This document shows, piece after piece, positions 14,725 to 14,871 of a stretch of 14,871 bases of DNA. The position numbers were made by a program, and so were the translations under genes. This DNA comes from CAZKFN01 sp964552035 (GTDB taxonomy: Bacteria > Bacteroidota > Bacteroidia > Flavobacteriales_E > Vicingaceae). The DNA is taken from NCBI GenBank assembly GCA_964552035.1, contig CAZKFN010000059.1:1-14871 (forward strand), given 5' to 3'. Positions within the stretch are counted from its first letter, which is position 1, and every line of letters starts with the position of its first letter. The notes below the pieces were generated by a model. It saw nothing but the letters and a program-made list of their open reading frames with translations, was not told the origin of the DNA and ran no database searches.

Positions 14725-14871
14725 GCCAAAGTAAAGTACAACACATTTTTAGAGTCTTTGATGCTCTAAATCTAGTGAAAGGAATAAAAGCAGTAGGTGG
14801 ACCAGACCATCAAACCTATTACATAGAGAGTGATGTATATGCTCCAGATAGACGAATTACTCCTCTTATCC
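14721..14871 (+). CDS. tail structural gene, 5' part only
   Basis: The ATG at 14721 overlaps the stop of the preceding gene (ATGA), and the frame is open to the window end, giving 50 codons: MSQSKVQHIFRVFDALNLVK, then GIKAVGGPDHQTYY and a VYAPDRRITPL stretch. The coupling and position suggest another tail-tip or fibre component. The N-terminal sequence looks like the start of a soluble protein, with no signal peptide or membrane segment. I cannot name a family from this part. Confidence 0.65.
   Translation, partial: MSQSKVQHIFRVFDALNLVKGIKAVGGPDHQTYYIESDVYAPDRRITPLI

Overview
The window is part of the late structural region of a tailed phage or prophage with an HK97-type head and a long, siphovirus-like tail. 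Every gene I can support reads on the + strand, and the order is canonical: small terminase, large terminase, portal, prohead protease, major capsid protein, head-tail connectors, tail terminator, tail tube, tail assembly chaperone, tape measure, two tail-tip proteins, and the start of one more gene. No integrase, repressor, lysis, tRNA, transposon or CRISPR sequence is present, so the window alone cannot tell a free phage from an integrated one. The host is probably a member of the Bacteroidota, likely Bacteroidales. The reasons are AT-rich DNA, start codons mostly without a Shine-Dalgarno sequence but preceded by A/T-rich bases, and tail-tip proteins of a style I associate with Bacteroidales phages. 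This host call is inference.

Layout. Bases 1-101 hold the edge of an upstream region and the first copy of a 45-bp repeat. Bases 102-3439 encode packaging proteins (TerS, TerL) and the portal. Bases 3461-7175 encode capsid maturation, shell, connector and tail-tube proteins, packed with 1-8 nt overlaps or very short gaps. A strong rho-independent terminator lies at 7201-7230. Bases 7244-11006 hold the tail assembly chaperone and a 1067-residue tape measure protein whose real start (7803) overlaps the chaperone. Bases 11058-14724 hold two large tail-tip proteins, and a further tail gene starts at 14721 and leaves the window.

The main unexplained structure is a 45-bp element in three copies (46-90, 3409-3453, 11005-11049). 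Each copy ends 7-11 nt before a start codon: terS, the protease gene, and the first tail-tip gene. The copies have the same length and three invariant blocks at fixed spacing (16, 7 and 12 nt, with 17 nt between the outer blocks), separated by variable spacers. They divide the late genes into packaging/portal, head/tail-shaft, and tail-tip groups. A phage-specific late promoter is my first choice. An RNA element controlling translation is the second, because the second and third blocks can pair and the last block sits at the ribosome-binding position. At least two copies overlap the end of the gene upstream, and the portal's last nine residues are encoded by the element.

Three other signals may control protein ratios: the terminator between tail tube and chaperone, an A7 slippery run with a predicted stem in the chaperone gene, and two hairpins (one with 13-bp perfect arms) in the first 125 nt of the first tail-tip gene.
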